Positions 9,850 through 19,196 of a stretch of DNA of 64,000 bases are shown piece after piece. A program made the position numbers and the translations under genes. The DNA comes from Luteimonas rhizosphaerae (GTDB taxonomy: Bacteria > Pseudomonadota > Gammaproteobacteria > Xanthomonadales > Xanthomonadaceae). Where the stretch lies: the NCBI RefSeq assembly GCF_002849595.1, contig NZ_NRQR01000026.1, positions 124,001 to 188,000 on the forward strand, read 5' to 3'. A model generated the notes under the pieces. It was not told the origin of the DNA. It saw only the letters and a list, made by a program, of their open reading frames with translations, and searched no databases. Each line of letters opens with the position of its first letter. Positions within the stretch are counted from its first letter, which is position 1.

Positions 9850-11006
9850 GCGCCGACCTCGCCGCGCTGCGCGCCATCGGCTGGCCCTTCGACAGCCTGT
9901 CGGCGAGCGGCGACTGGGGCGACTGCATGGCCGCGCATCCGGGCACGCGCCCGGCCCGGGTCATCGAGCAGCACCGCTCCGGCTACATCGTCGCCGACGG
10001 TCCGGACGGCGGCGGCAGCGTGGAGTCGCCGCCCGAATGGCTGCGCCGCAGCGGCTACCGCAAGGGCACGATGGCGCCCGAAGACCGCGCCGCGGTCGGC
10101 GACTGGGTGCTGATCGAGGACGGCAAGCGCATCGTCGCGATGCTGCCCCGGCGCAGCGCGATCAAGCGTGCGGCCGCCGGCGAGCATTACCGCCAGCAGC
10201 TGATCGCCGCCAACATCGACACCGTGCTGGTGGTCTGCGGGCTCGACGCCGATTTCAACCCGCGCCGCATCGAACGCTACCTGCTGCTGGTGCAGGGCGG
10301 CGGCACGCCGGTCATCGTGCTGACCAAGGCCGACAAGCCCGAGGCCGACATCGCCGCCGCAGTCGCCGCGCTGACCGAGATCGCCGGCCTGGGCGTCGCC
10401 GTGGTGCCGGTCAATGCGCGCGAGCGCGACAGCGTGCAGGGCCTGCACCGCTGGCTCGGGCCGGGCATGACCGCGGTCCTCGTCGGCAGTTCCGGCGCCG
10501 GCAAGTCGACGCTGACCAACAGCCTGCTCGGCACCGAACGCATGAAGACCGCCGCGGTGCGCGAGACCGATGACCGCGGCCGCCACACGACGACCCACCG
10601 CGCGCTGATCCCGCTGCCGTCGGGCGCCTGCCTGATCGACACGCCCGGCATGCGCGAGCTCAAGCCGACCGGCGAGGAAGACCTGGCCGAGGGCGGCTTC
10701 GCCGACATCGAGGCGATCGCCGCGCAGTGCCGGTTCCGCGACTGCACGCACGGCACCGAGCCGGGCTGCGCGGTGCAGGCGGCGCTCGCGGCCGACACGC
10801 TGGCGCCGCAGCGGCTGGGCAGCTACCTGAAACTGCGCGACGAGCTCGCCGGCGCTGCCGGCCTGCTCGCCAACCGCATGGCGCACAAGGCCGAGGCCAA
10901 GGCGCCGGTCGGCAAGGGCCCGGGAACGCGGCCGGCGAACAAGTCCGGCGCGCGGCCGGCCGGCAAGCCCGCCAAGCGCGGTACCGACTGGACGCGCGAG
11001 GAATGA
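9846..11006 (+). CDS. rsgA: Ribosome small-subunit biogenesis GTPase RsgA
   Basis: 386 residues counted from TTG 9846. RsgA is a circularly permuted GTPase that acts late in 30S assembly. Visible in order: an OB-fold N-domain (residues about 30-105), G4 TKAD at about 160, G1 GSSGAGKST from 214, a switch region with TDDRGRHTTTH, G3 DTPG, and the C-terminal zinc motif CRFRDCTHGTEPGC. A basic, alanine/lysine-rich tail (last 45 residues) probably binds rRNA. No ATG in this frame gives a sensible start; TTG 9846 is the nearest to the conserved N-terminus and overlaps the stop of a small leader frame. Confidence 0.9.
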   Translation: MSADLAALRAIGWPFDSLSASGDWGDCMAAHPGTRPARVIEQHRSGYIVADGPDGGGSVESPPEWLRRSGYRKGTMAPEDRAAVGDWVLIEDGKRIVAMLPRRSAIKRAAAGEHYRQQLIAANIDTVLVVCGLDADFNPRRIERYLLLVQGGGTPVIVLTKADKPEADIAAAVAALTEIAGLGVAVVPVNARERDSVQGLHRWLGPGMTAVLVGSSGAGKSTLTNSLLGTERMKTAAVRETDDRGRHTTTHRALIPLPSGACLIDTPGMRELKPTGEEDLAEGGFADIEAIAAQCRFRDCTHGTEPGCAVQAALAADTLAPQRLGSYLKLRDELAGAAGLLANRMAHKAEAKAPVGKGPGTRPANKSGARPAGKPAKRGTDWTREE

Positions 11007-11057
11007 CCGCGCCGCATCCGGCTTGACGACGCGCGGCGCGCGCCGCCCAATCGGACG

Positions 11058-12290
11058 ATGTCCGATACCCACGACATCGCCCACCACGCCGCGCTCGATA
11101 CGCGGATGGTCGCCGCCGCGCGCGGCATCAAGCTGCTGAGCCTCGCCAGCTGGCCGCCCGCCGCTCAGCACCGCTTTCTCGCCGCGCATGCGGCCGGGCG
11201 CCGCGAGATGCCGGTCGTCGTCTATCCCGCGCTCGACTTCGGCGACACGCGGCGCGCGCTCGCCGCGATCGCGGCCGAGGCCGACCCCGCGCATCCGCTC
11301 GGCGCCTATCTGGTCGAATCGACCCGTGACTGGGACATCGCCGCGCAGCTGCTCGAAGCGCTCGGCACCGGCGCGGTCACCGCGCACGCGATCGCGCTGT
11401 ACGGACGGCCCGATGCGCCGCTGCCCGGCGGCACGCTGACGACCTGCGACGCGGCCCGGCATTTCATCCACATCGCCGACGAACTCGATCCCGGCCTGCG
11501 CACCGAGGCGGGGCAGGTGTCGATCGATGCGCCGACGCTGCAGGCGCAGCTGCAGGGCGACCTGGATACGTACTTCGGCGCACGCGTCATCGCGGTCGAG
11601 CTCGATGCCGACATGATCGCCAAGGCCGCCGCCGGCGCGTACCGGCTGCGGCTGCGCGCCGACGCGCGCTATTCGGTCTTCGATCGCGCCCAGCTGCTGC
11701 AGCACGAGGCCTTCGTGCATTCGCTGACCGCCCTCAACGGCCGCGAGCAGACCGTGCTGCCGAGCCTGGCGATGGCGTCGCCGCGCACGACCGGCACCCA
11801 GGAAGGCCTGGCGGTGCTGGCCGAGCAGCTGACCGGCAGCATCGACATCGCGCGCATGCAGCGCATCAGCCTGCGCATCGAGGCGATCGCGCGCGCGCTC
11901 GACGGCGCCGATTTCCTCGAGGTGTTCGACTATTTCCACAGCGCCGGGCAATCGGCGACCGAGAGTTTCGCCTCCGCGCAGCGGGTCTTCCGCGGCGCGC
12001 CACTGGGCGGCGGCCACGCCTTCACCAAGGACGCGGTGTACCTGCGCGGGCTGATCGCGGTGCACACCTTCTTCCGCCAGGCGCTGGCGCAGCAGCGGCT
12101 GCCGCAGTGCCGGCAGCTGTTCGCCGGCAAGATGACGCTCGACGACGTGGTGCGGTTCGAGCCGCTGTTCGCCGCCGGCGTGCTGGCCGCGCCGCGCTGG
12201 CTGCCGCCGTGGCTGGCGCATGCGGGCGGCCTCGCGGGGATGCTGGCGTTCTCGCTGTTCGCCAACCGGATCCGCATCGACCGGCTGTAG
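11058..12290 (+). CDS. QEGLA-motif (DUF1704) tyrosine-carboxypeptidase-like metalloprotein
   Basis: 410 residues. The family signature QEGLA is at 248-252 and a zinc-type HEAFVH (HExxxH) is at 216-221, as in the DUF1704/MATCAP family; bacterial members are annotated as flavohemoglobin expression-modulating proteins. By analogy with the eukaryotic relatives it may be a carboxypeptidase, but no bacterial substrate is established. A C-terminal hydrophobic segment (LAGMLAFSLFANRI) is present. It lies 51 bases after rsgA on the same strand and may be co-transcribed. Confidence 0.85.
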   Translation: MSDTHDIAHHAALDTRMVAAARGIKLLSLASWPPAAQHRFLAAHAAGRREMPVVVYPALDFGDTRRALAAIAAEADPAHPLGAYLVESTRDWDIAAQLLEALGTGAVTAHAIALYGRPDAPLPGGTLTTCDAARHFIHIADELDPGLRTEAGQVSIDAPTLQAQLQGDLDTYFGARVIAVELDADMIAKAAAGAYRLRLRADARYSVFDRAQLLQHEAFVHSLTALNGREQTVLPSLAMASPRTTGTQEGLAVLAEQLTGSIDIARMQRISLRIEAIARALDGADFLEVFDYFHSAGQSATESFASAQRVFRGAPLGGGHAFTKDAVYLRGLIAVHTFFRQALAQQRLPQCRQLFAGKMTLDDVVRFEPLFAAGVLAAPRWLPPWLAHAGGLAGMLAFSLFANRIRIDRL

Positions 12291-12302
12291 CGCGTCCCGG
12301 CG

Positions 12303-15300
12303 TCAGCGGGTGAAGCGCGGCACGTCCGGCGTCGAATGCAGGATCCGCACGCCGTCGCCCAGGGTCGCCGGATCGGCGCCGGCGAGCAGCGCCTGCAACG
12401 CGGTGCGGTCGACGGCCGGTCCCGGCGCCAGGCCGATCCACGCGTTGCGGCCGGCGGCCTTCGCCGCGTACAGGCAGCGGTCGGCGAGCGCGCTGGTCTG
12501 CTGCCAGTCGCCGAGGGTCGGCCACGTGGTCGAGAACGGCCACGGCGCGAAACCGATCGAGCACGTCAACGGCACGATCGCGCCATGCGGCAGCACGACG
12601 GCCTCGTCGGCGACCACCCGGCGCACGCGCTCGGCCACGCCCGCCGCCGCGTCGGCATCGGCCAGGCGCGTGACCAGCAGGAATTCCTCGCCGCCCCAGC
12701 GCACCAGCAGGTCGCCGTCGCGACACAGCCCGCGCAGGCGCGCGGCGAACTGCACCAGCACCGCGTCGCCGGCCTGGTGGCCGTGGCTGTCGTTGACGCG
12801 CTTGAACGAGTCGATGTCGACCATGAAGAAGCACAGCGTGTCGGTCGCCGCGCCGCTGTCGAGGCGCGCCAGCACGCGGACCGATTCGCGTCCCAGCCAG
12901 TCCTGCAGCTCGCGCCGGTTGGCGACGTGGGTCAGCGGATCCAGCCGCGTCGCCGCGTCCAGCTGCGTGTTGCTGTCGAGCAGCTGGCGGTTGGCCTGCT
13001 CGAGCTGCGCGGTACGCTCGGCGACGGTGCGGTGCAGCAGGTCGACGTGCTCGCGTTCGCGGCGCACCGCGCGCCGGGTGCGATGCACGAACAGCGCGAC
13101 TAGCAGCAGCGCCAGCAGCACGTAGGCCGCGTAGGCCAGCGGGTGCCGCCACCACGGCGGCGGCATGTCGATGGTCAGCACGCGCGACCCGCCGAACTGC
13201 CCGTCGCGGCCGGCGGCCTGGACTTCCAGCTGGTAGCGGCCGGCCGGCAGATGGTTGATCGACACTTCGGTGCGCGCCTCGTGCGGATAGATCCAGCCGC
13301 TGTGCAGCCCGTCGACGCGGTAGCGCAGCTGGGCCGCGGCCGGGGCGAGGAAGTCGATCGCGGTCATGCCGATGGTGAACACGCTGTCCTCGCTGTCGAG
13401 GGTGATGCCGCGCGCGTAGACGATGTCCCGGCCGGTCGACTGCCGGGCATCGGCATCGCTCTGCCGGCTCAGCAGCTGCAGGCTGGTCAGCACCGCGTGC
13501 GCGGGTGCGCTGCGCTGCGGCAGCTGCAGCGGATCGATGACGTCGAGTCCTTCGGTGCCGCCGAAGTAGAGCCGGCCGCGCGCGTCGACGAAGCTCGCGC
13601 CGCTGTTGTATTCCTGGTTGCGCAGGCCGTCGCGGCGGCCCAGGTTCTGGAAGATGCCGCTGGCCGGATCGACGACGCTGAGGCCGTAGTTGGTGCTGAG
13701 CCACAGCCGCCCCAGCGGGTCGGGCAGGATCCGGTAGATCACGTTGTTGGTCAGGCCCTCGCGGTCGGTCAGCACGGTCGACGCACCGGTGGCGCGGTCG
13801 ATCCGGAACAGGCCCGCGGAGAACGTGCCGACCCACAGCGCGTCCGCGTCGCCGTGGATCGCCCAGATCGACCGGTGCAGGCCGTCGCCGCCCGGCTGCA
13901 CGCGCGCGAACGTGTCGCCGTGCAGGCGCCACAGGCCGAGCGCATTGCTGCCGACCAACAGGCTGCCGTCGCGGTCGCGCGCCAGCGTGCTGACGAACTG
14001 GCCGCGCAGCGCGGCGACCCGCGGGTCGTCGACCAGGCGCCCGCCCGCATGGCGCAGCAGGCCGCTGCGGGTCGCGATCCACAGCGTGTCGCCGTCGACC
14101 AGCAGGTCGTCGATGCGCGGGTCGGGCAGGCCGTCGATCGCGGTCACGCGGCCGTCCGCGTGCAGCCGCCACAGGCCGCCGACCGCACCGACCCACCAGC
14201 TGCCGTCGGGCGCCGCGCGGATCGCGCGGATCGAATGGCCGGCGAATGCGGGGAGTTCGCGCCAGGCGCCGCCGGGCGTCTCGCGGACCCGCAGGCCACT
14301 GTCGGTGCCGACCAGGGTGCGCCCGTCGCCCCGCCACAGGGTGCGGATGCTGTGGCTGGGCCAGTCGGCCATGTCGCCGAGGCCGGCGCCGTCGTGGCGG
14401 ATCACCGACGACAGCGGGCGCACCCGGTACAGGCCCGAGGTGTAGGTGCCGATCCACCACGCGCCGCTGCCGTTCTGGTGGAAGCGCGTGACCGCGCTGC
14501 GCAGCGGCCGGTCGAAACGCAGCGCGCGCGTCCGCTGGCCGCCGCGCGGCAGCTGCACCACGCGCCCGTCGACGAACCCGACCAGCACGCGACCGTCGTC
14601 GAGCCGCAGCAGCGCACTCGGCGCGCTGTCGCCGGCGCCGAGCGCGGCCGGCGCCCAGACGCGGCGCTGGCGGCCCGCATGCGTCAGCACGTGCAGGCCG
14701 CCATCGGCCGACGCCGCCCACATGCCTTCGGGGCCGACCTCCAGCGCGACACAGTGGCGCGCATCCTGCGGACCGGGCAGCGGCACCAGCGCATCGGCAT
14801 CCACGCGCCACAGCCGGCAGGCATGGTCCAGCGCCACCGGCCGGCCCAGCGCCGCCGACCACGCCAGTCCGACCACCGGGTCGCTGGCGCCGATGGTGCG
14901 CGCGGCGGTGACCTCGGCATCGACGTGGTCGACGCCCCGTTCGGTCCCGATCCACGCGCCGCCGGCGGGATCCAGCAGCAGTTGCATCACCCGCACGTGC
15001 GACAGGCCCTGCGCGGTGCCGAGGCGGCGGTGCTCCCACGTCGGCAGATGCACGACTTCCAGCCCGGCGTCGTTGGTGCCCAGCCACAGCCGGGTGCGCG
15101 CCGATTCGAACGTCACGCTGTCGATGCTGCTGCTGACCAGGCCGTTGCCACGGCCGTCGGGCGCCGGGTCGTTGCGGTAGGCCTCGAAGCGGTGGCCGTC
15201 GAAGCGGTTGAGACCGTCCTGGGTCGCGACCCACAGGAACCCCTGGTCGTCGCTGGCCATCGCCGAGACCGTCAGCTGCGACAGGCCCTCGTCGAGGTCG

Positions 15301-15455
15301 TACATCTCCAGGCTCAGCGGCGGCCCGGCGTCGCCGGTCTGCGCGAGGCCGGGCGGCGCCAGTGCCAGCGCCGCGACGACGCCCAGCCCGCGGAGTCCCG
15401 TCGCCAGCCGCGCACGCACGCCGGCACGCGACCGGCCTGCGGTCGCGTGCGGCAT
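12303..15455 (-). CDS. Two-component-propeller / Y_Y_Y sensor diguanylate cyclase
   Basis: About 1050 residues. A signal peptide ending in GLAQ is followed by some 700 residues of seven-bladed propeller repeats (GLSQLTV, FLWVATQDGLNRFDG, repeated WVGT/WIGT blades). Then come a Y_Y_Y domain, one membrane helix (YAAYVLLALLLVALFVH), a coiled coil and a GGDEF domain with GGEEF at about 921-925. RDGD five residues before it fits the RxxD product-inhibition site. It should make c-di-GMP in response to a periplasmic cue, probably a glycan by analogy with related propeller sensors. A GTG at 15479 is an alternative start; ATG 15455 places the signal peptide better. Divergent from the LuxR regulator. 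Confidence 0.88.
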   Translation of the reverse strand: MPHATAGRSRAGVRARLATGLRGLGVVAALALAPPGLAQTGDAGPPLSLEMYDLDEGLSQLTVSAMASDDQGFLWVATQDGLNRFDGHRFEAYRNDPAPDGRGNGLVSSSIDSVTFESARTRLWLGTNDAGLEVVHLPTWEHRRLGTAQGLSHVRVMQLLLDPAGGAWIGTERGVDHVDAEVTAARTIGASDPVVGLAWSAALGRPVALDHACRLWRVDADALVPLPGPQDARHCVALEVGPEGMWAASADGGLHVLTHAGRQRRVWAPAALGAGDSAPSALLRLDDGRVLVGFVDGRVVQLPRGGQRTRALRFDRPLRSAVTRFHQNGSGAWWIGTYTSGLYRVRPLSSVIRHDGAGLGDMADWPSHSIRTLWRGDGRTLVGTDSGLRVRETPGGAWRELPAFAGHSIRAIRAAPDGSWWVGAVGGLWRLHADGRVTAIDGLPDPRIDDLLVDGDTLWIATRSGLLRHAGGRLVDDPRVAALRGQFVSTLARDRDGSLLVGSNALGLWRLHGDTFARVQPGGDGLHRSIWAIHGDADALWVGTFSAGLFRIDRATGASTVLTDREGLTNNVIYRILPDPLGRLWLSTNYGLSVVDPASGIFQNLGRRDGLRNQEYNSGASFVDARGRLYFGGTEGLDVIDPLQLPQRSAPAHAVLTSLQLLSRQSDADARQSTGRDIVYARGITLDSEDSVFTIGMTAIDFLAPAAAQLRYRVDGLHSGWIYPHEARTEVSINHLPAGRYQLEVQAAGRDGQFGGSRVLTIDMPPPWWRHPLAYAAYVLLALLLVALFVHRTRRAVRREREHVDLLHRTVAERTAQLEQANRQLLDSNTQLDAATRLDPLTHVANRRELQDWLGRESVRVLARLDSGAATDTLCFFMVDIDSFKRVNDSHGHQAGDAVLVQFAARLRGLCRDGDLLVRWGGEEFLLVTRLADADAAAGVAERVRRVVADEAVVLPHGAIVPLTCSIGFAPWPFSTTWPTLGDWQQTSALADRCLYAAKAAGRNAWIGLAPGPAVDRTALQALLAGADPATLGDGVRILHSTPDVPRFTR

Positions 15456-15589
15456 TGCTGGCGATCTGGTCACTCCCACCCCGGCGGCTTCCCCACGCGC
15501 TGTCCCCTGTCCGGCATTGTGCCCGCACGCGCCGGGGGTGGCGGCGTCGTCGATGTCGGTCCTGCAGGGGCCGTGCCAGACTTGCGTGC

Positions 15590-16234
15590 ATGACGCTGCC
15601 CGCTCCGACGATCCTGGTCGCCGACGACCACCCGCTGTTCCGCGCCGCGGTGCTGCACGCGCTGCGCGACAGCCTCGGTGCGATCGCCGTCGTCGAGGCC
15701 GCCAGCGCGTCGGCGCTCGCGGCCGCGGTCGTCGCCCATCCGCAGATCGAGCTGGTGCTGCTGGACCTGGCGATGCCGGGTGCGCGCGGCCTGTCGTCGC
15801 TGGTGCACCTGCGCGGCGAGCGGCCCGAGGTGCCGGTCGTGGTGATCTCGTCGAACGACCATCCGCGGACCGTGCGCCGGGTGCAGCAGTTCGGCGCCGC
15901 CGGCTTCATCTCCAAGTCCGCGCCGGCCGAATCGATCGGTCAGGCGGTCGCCACCGTGCTCGACGGCGGCACCTGGTTCCCGCCGCTGACCGCCGAGCGT
16001 TCGGAGGCCGACGCCCAGCTCGCCGTGCGCCTGGCGCAGCTGACCCCGCAGCAGTTCCGGGTGCTGCTGTGCCTCGCCGACGGCCTGCTCAACAAGCAGA
16101 TCGCGCATGCGCTGGGCCTGGCCGAGAACACGGTCAAGGTCCACGTCACCGCGATCCTGAAGAAGCTCGACTGCCACAGCCGCACCCAGGCCGCGGTGCT
16201 GGTCAAGGCGCTGGAGCCCGACGGCGAGGTCTGA
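15590..16234 (+). CDS. NarL/LuxR-family response regulator
   Basis: 214 residues. The receiver domain has ADDH at 11-14 and phosphoacceptor Asp59 (LVLLDLAMPG), Ser in VVISS and Lys in FISKSA. The LuxR-type DNA-binding domain reads LTPQQFRVLLCLADGLLNKQIA followed by AENTVKVHVTAILKKL. This style resembles AgmR/CrbR-type regulators, which pair with PAS histidine kinases and control carbon-uptake genes. The kinase at 19197-21824 is a candidate partner (inference). It is divergent from the GGDEF sensor, with a 134-bp gap. Confidence 0.9.
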   Translation: MTLPAPTILVADDHPLFRAAVLHALRDSLGAIAVVEAASASALAAAVVAHPQIELVLLDLAMPGARGLSSLVHLRGERPEVPVVVISSNDHPRTVRRVQQFGAAGFISKSAPAESIGQAVATVLDGGTWFPPLTAERSEADAQLAVRLAQLTPQQFRVLLCLADGLLNKQIAHALGLAENTVKVHVTAILKKLDCHSRTQAAVLVKALEPDGEV

Positions 16235-16248
16235 CGCGCGGCGCCGCC

Positions 16249-18090
16249 TCAGCCGCGTGCGGCGGCCTCGGCGATGTAGGCGTCCACTTCGCGTTCCAGC
16301 AGCGGCAGCGGCACCACGCCGGTCAGCAGCACGCGGTTGTGGAACTGCTTCGGGTCGAAGCGGTCGCCCAGCGCGTCGCGCGCCTTGTCGCGCAGGCGCA
16401 TGATCTCGAGCTGGCCGATCTTGTACGACGTCGCCTGCCCGGGCATGACCACGTAGCGGTCCACCTCCGACTGCGGAATGCCGTAGTCGATGGCCTGCTG
16501 GCGGGTCCAGCGCATCGCGTGCAGGCCGGTGTCGACGACCAGACGACGCGCGCGGAACAGTTCGGCGTCGAGCTGGCCGAGCCGGCCCTCGGCATCGCCT
16601 GCGTACCAGCCGTCCTCGACCGCCAGCTGCTCGGCGTACAGCGCCCAGCCTTCGCTGAAGGCGGAGATGCCGCCGAACGCACGGGTCTGGCGGAACTTGG
16701 GCAGCGCGGTGTTCTCCACCGACAGCGCGATCTGGAAATGATGGCCCGGCACGGTCTCGTGGTAGGTCAGCGTGCGCAGGCCGAAATTGGTGAGCCGGTC
16801 CGGCCGCAGCGGCATCTGGAACACGCCCTGCCGCGAGCCGTCGAGCGGCGGCGCGGTGTAGCTCGCCGCGGCATTCGCCCAGCGGTATTCGGGATAGGGC
16901 CGCGCGATCACCGCACTCGTCGGCACCACGTCGAACAGCGCCTGCGAGCGCTGCTCGGCGTCGCGGATCATCGTGTCGATGTCGGCCATCAGCCGCGCGC
17001 GCCCGTCGGCGTCGTCGGGATAGGCGAGGTCCCGGCGCAGCTGGGCGATGCGCGTTTCCACGCTGCCGTCGTTGCGGCCGAGCGAGCGCAGGATGCGGTC
17101 CATCTCGCCTTCGATGCGCGCGACCTCGTCGCGGCCGGTCTGGTGGATCTGTTCCGGCGACAGGTCGGTCGAGGTGAAGCGCCGCAGCTGGTGGCGGTAG
17201 TAGGCATCGCCGCCGGGCAGGCGCCACAGGCCGGCATCGTCGGTGGCCTGCGCGCGCTGCGCATCGAGCACCGCGATCGCGCGCTGCCATGCCGGATAGA
17301 CCTTGGCTTCGACGATGCGCGTCGCGTCGGCGACGTAACGCGCGCGCTGGGCGGCGTCGACGGATTCGACCGTGGCGAGCTTCTCGTCGAGCGTCGCGAC
17401 CAGCGGGTTCTGCGCCGGCGGCGTCGACACGAAATGGCGCATCTGCGCGATCGTCTGATCGAGGATGAAACGCGGCGGCAGGATGCCGTCGGCGGCCATC
17501 GCCTGCGCGCGCTGCGCGGCTTCGTCCATGCGCGCCTCGAACTGGCCGAGCCGGGCGAGGTAATGGTCGGCGTCCTGCGCGCTGCCCAGCGGATGGATCA
17601 CCGTCATCAGGTTGGGCAGGCCGACGTTCGCGCCGCTCATCTGCTGCAGCGGATACGCGTAGTCGCGGAATTCGGCGCCGTCGACGATGCCGGTCAGCAG
17701 CCAGTCCATCAGCTCGGCCGACACGCGCTCGGTGTCGGTCATCGCCGCGCGGTCGAAGCCCGCGAGCTGCGCCAGGCCCTCGCGCGCGAGGGCGGCGGTC
17801 TCCGCGTCGAACGCGGCCGTCTCCGGCGTCAGCATCGCGTCGAGCTCGGCCTGACGCGCGCCGTCGAAGAAGCGGCTGCCGGTGGAGGCCGACGGCTGGC
17901 GCTGCATCCACGTGTCGGTGAATTCGGCGAAGAACGGGCCGATCGCGCCGCGCTGGTCCGCGGCGGTCGCGGCCGGCGCCGTCCCGTCCCGCGTCGCGGT
18001 GCCGGCGCCGCTGCAGCCGGCGAGCAACACGGCGGCAATGCCGAGGGCGAGGGGAAGGGCACGGAAACCGAACACAGGACGTGCGGGCAT
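16249..18090 (-). CDS. DUF885-family lipoprotein (putative zinc peptidase)
   Basis: 613 residues. A lipobox LLAGC near residue 25 anchors it in the envelope. The late motif [13 protein letters not shown] resembles the HExxH-like site of DUF885 proteins, which are related to M32/M3-type metallopeptidases; the downstream [10 protein letters not shown] is the second conserved block of the family. It may degrade peptides in the periplasm; no substrate is known. It is convergent with the LuxR regulator gene and ends 15 bases from it. Confidence 0.87.
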   Translation of the reverse strand: MPARPVFGFRALPLALGIAAVLLAGCSGAGTATRDGTAPAATAADQRGAIGPFFAEFTDTWMQRQPSASTGSRFFDGARQAELDAMLTPETAAFDAETAALAREGLAQLAGFDRAAMTDTERVSAELMDWLLTGIVDGAEFRDYAYPLQQMSGANVGLPNLMTVIHPLGSAQDADHYLARLGQFEARMDEAAQRAQAMAADGILPPRFILDQTIAQMRHFVSTPPAQNPLVATLDEKLATVESVDAAQRARYVADATRIVEAKVYPAWQRAIAVLDAQRAQATDDAGLWRLPGGDAYYRHQLRRFTSTDLSPEQIHQTGRDEVARIEGEMDRILRSLGRNDGSVETRIAQLRRDLAYPDDADGRARLMADIDTMIRDAEQRSQALFDVVPTSAVIARPYPEYRWANAAASYTAPPLDGSRQGVFQMPLRPDRLTNFGLRTLTYHETVPGHHFQIALSVENTALPKFRQTRAFGGISAFSEGWALYAEQLAVEDGWYAGDAEGRLGQLDAELFRARRLVVDTGLHAMRWTRQQAIDYGIPQSEVDRYVVMPGQATSYKIGQLEIMRLRDKARDALGDRFDPKQFHNRVLLTGVVPLPLLEREVDAYIAEAAARG

Positions 18091-18211
18091 GACAGCTCCT
18101 TGGCGAAACGCGGTCGTCGATTCTAGGTCCTGCCGGTCGGCGGGCACTCACGCGGCGCTGCAGGCGGGCGGCGGCGAAGGCGCGCGCGCCCGGATCGCGT
18201 CCGGCGCGGCG

Positions 18212-19090
18212 TCAGCTGCTGAAGTTCAAGAAGGGCGCCCGCAGGTCTTCCCAGCGGCCGGGCCGGGCGAGCGGGAAGCCGGCCGCGTCGGCGCGCGCGA
18301 ACCAGTCTTCGATCCGGGCCCGCGCGATGCCGTCCACGTCGCCCTGCATCGCCAGCAGGCCGCTGAAGTACCAGCCGATGGCGGCGCCCGCATCGCCCGC
18401 GCGCTGGAAGTTCGCCAGCGCGGCCTGCTGATCGCGGGGCATGCCGATGCCGAAATGCTGGAGCAGGCCGAGATCGATCCACGCCTCGGCATCCCCGCGC
18501 GCCGCCTGGTCGCGGATCGACGCGACGATGCCGTCGAGCCGTGCCTGCGACGCGGGGGTGACCGGTGCTTTCAGGTCGGGCCGACCGCCCAGCTGCGTCG
18601 TCCTGAGGGCGCCGCGTTCGAAGACATCCTGCGTGGTCATCGCAAATCGCATGCGCCAGCGCGCTTCGCCCGGCGCATCGCCGTCGCGGCGCGCCATATC
18701 CCACAGGTCGCGCATCGCCGCCGTCGAGCCGTGCGCGGCCGCGCGCAGCAGCCAGGGGCGGCCCTGGGCCGGTCGGGGGCGCCGGAGACTGCCGTCTGCG
18801 TCGCGTTCTCCGTAGGGCGCCAGACTGCCGGACGACAGCGCCCGGCCCAGCCGCGCCTCGGCCGCCACGACCGCGTCGTCGACCGGGCGGACCTTTGCGG
18901 CCTGTCGGTACAGACGCAGCGCCTTCCAGTCCTGCTGCCGGGCGTGTTGCTGGCCGGCCTGCAGCCAGGCCTGCGCGCCGGCATCGGCGTCGGGCCGCAC
19001 CGGGCCCATGGCGCAGCCGGCGAGGGCGAGGACCCAGAGGGACAGCGCCGCGACGGCGAGACGAAACAGAGGGCGGGGTGACATGGACAT
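18212..19090 (-). CDS. Sel1/TPR-like repeat lipoprotein
   Basis: 292 residues. A lipobox LALAGC near residue 25 follows a hydrophobic stretch. The body has helical repeat units (AWLQAGQQHARQQDWKALRL; AWIDLGLLQHFGIGMPRD then AALANFQRAGDAGAA), the second a good Sel1-like repeat. Such proteins scaffold envelope complexes. Two ATGs two codons apart (19090, 19084) are possible starts. It sits between the DUF885 gene and the kinase gene on the same strand, with gaps of about 110-120 bases; the job is unknown. Confidence 0.75.
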   Translation of the reverse strand: MSMSPRPLFRLAVAALSLWVLALAGCAMGPVRPDADAGAQAWLQAGQQHARQQDWKALRLYRQAAKVRPVDDAVVAAEARLGRALSSGSLAPYGERDADGSLRRPRPAQGRPWLLRAAAHGSTAAMRDLWDMARRDGDAPGEARWRMRFAMTTQDVFERGALRTTQLGGRPDLKAPVTPASQARLDGIVASIRDQAARGDAEAWIDLGLLQHFGIGMPRDQQAALANFQRAGDAGAAIGWYFSGLLAMQGDVDGIARARIEDWFARADAAGFPLARPGRWEDLRAPFLNFSS

Positions 19091-19196
19091 GGCGTGGGCG
19101 GAATTCCAGATGGCGACGTGATGGTGACTGCGGGCCGCGGGCAGCAGGGTGCAGTGGCTCGGGTGGAAACGGCGGGTGCGCACGTGGACGCAGCCG

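Noticed and set aside
12022..15915. A second very long minus-strand frame overlapping the GGDEF sensor gene
   Set aside because: Its translation is Arg/Ala/Pro-rich without motifs; the neighbouring frame holds the propeller, Y_Y_Y and GGEEF signatures.
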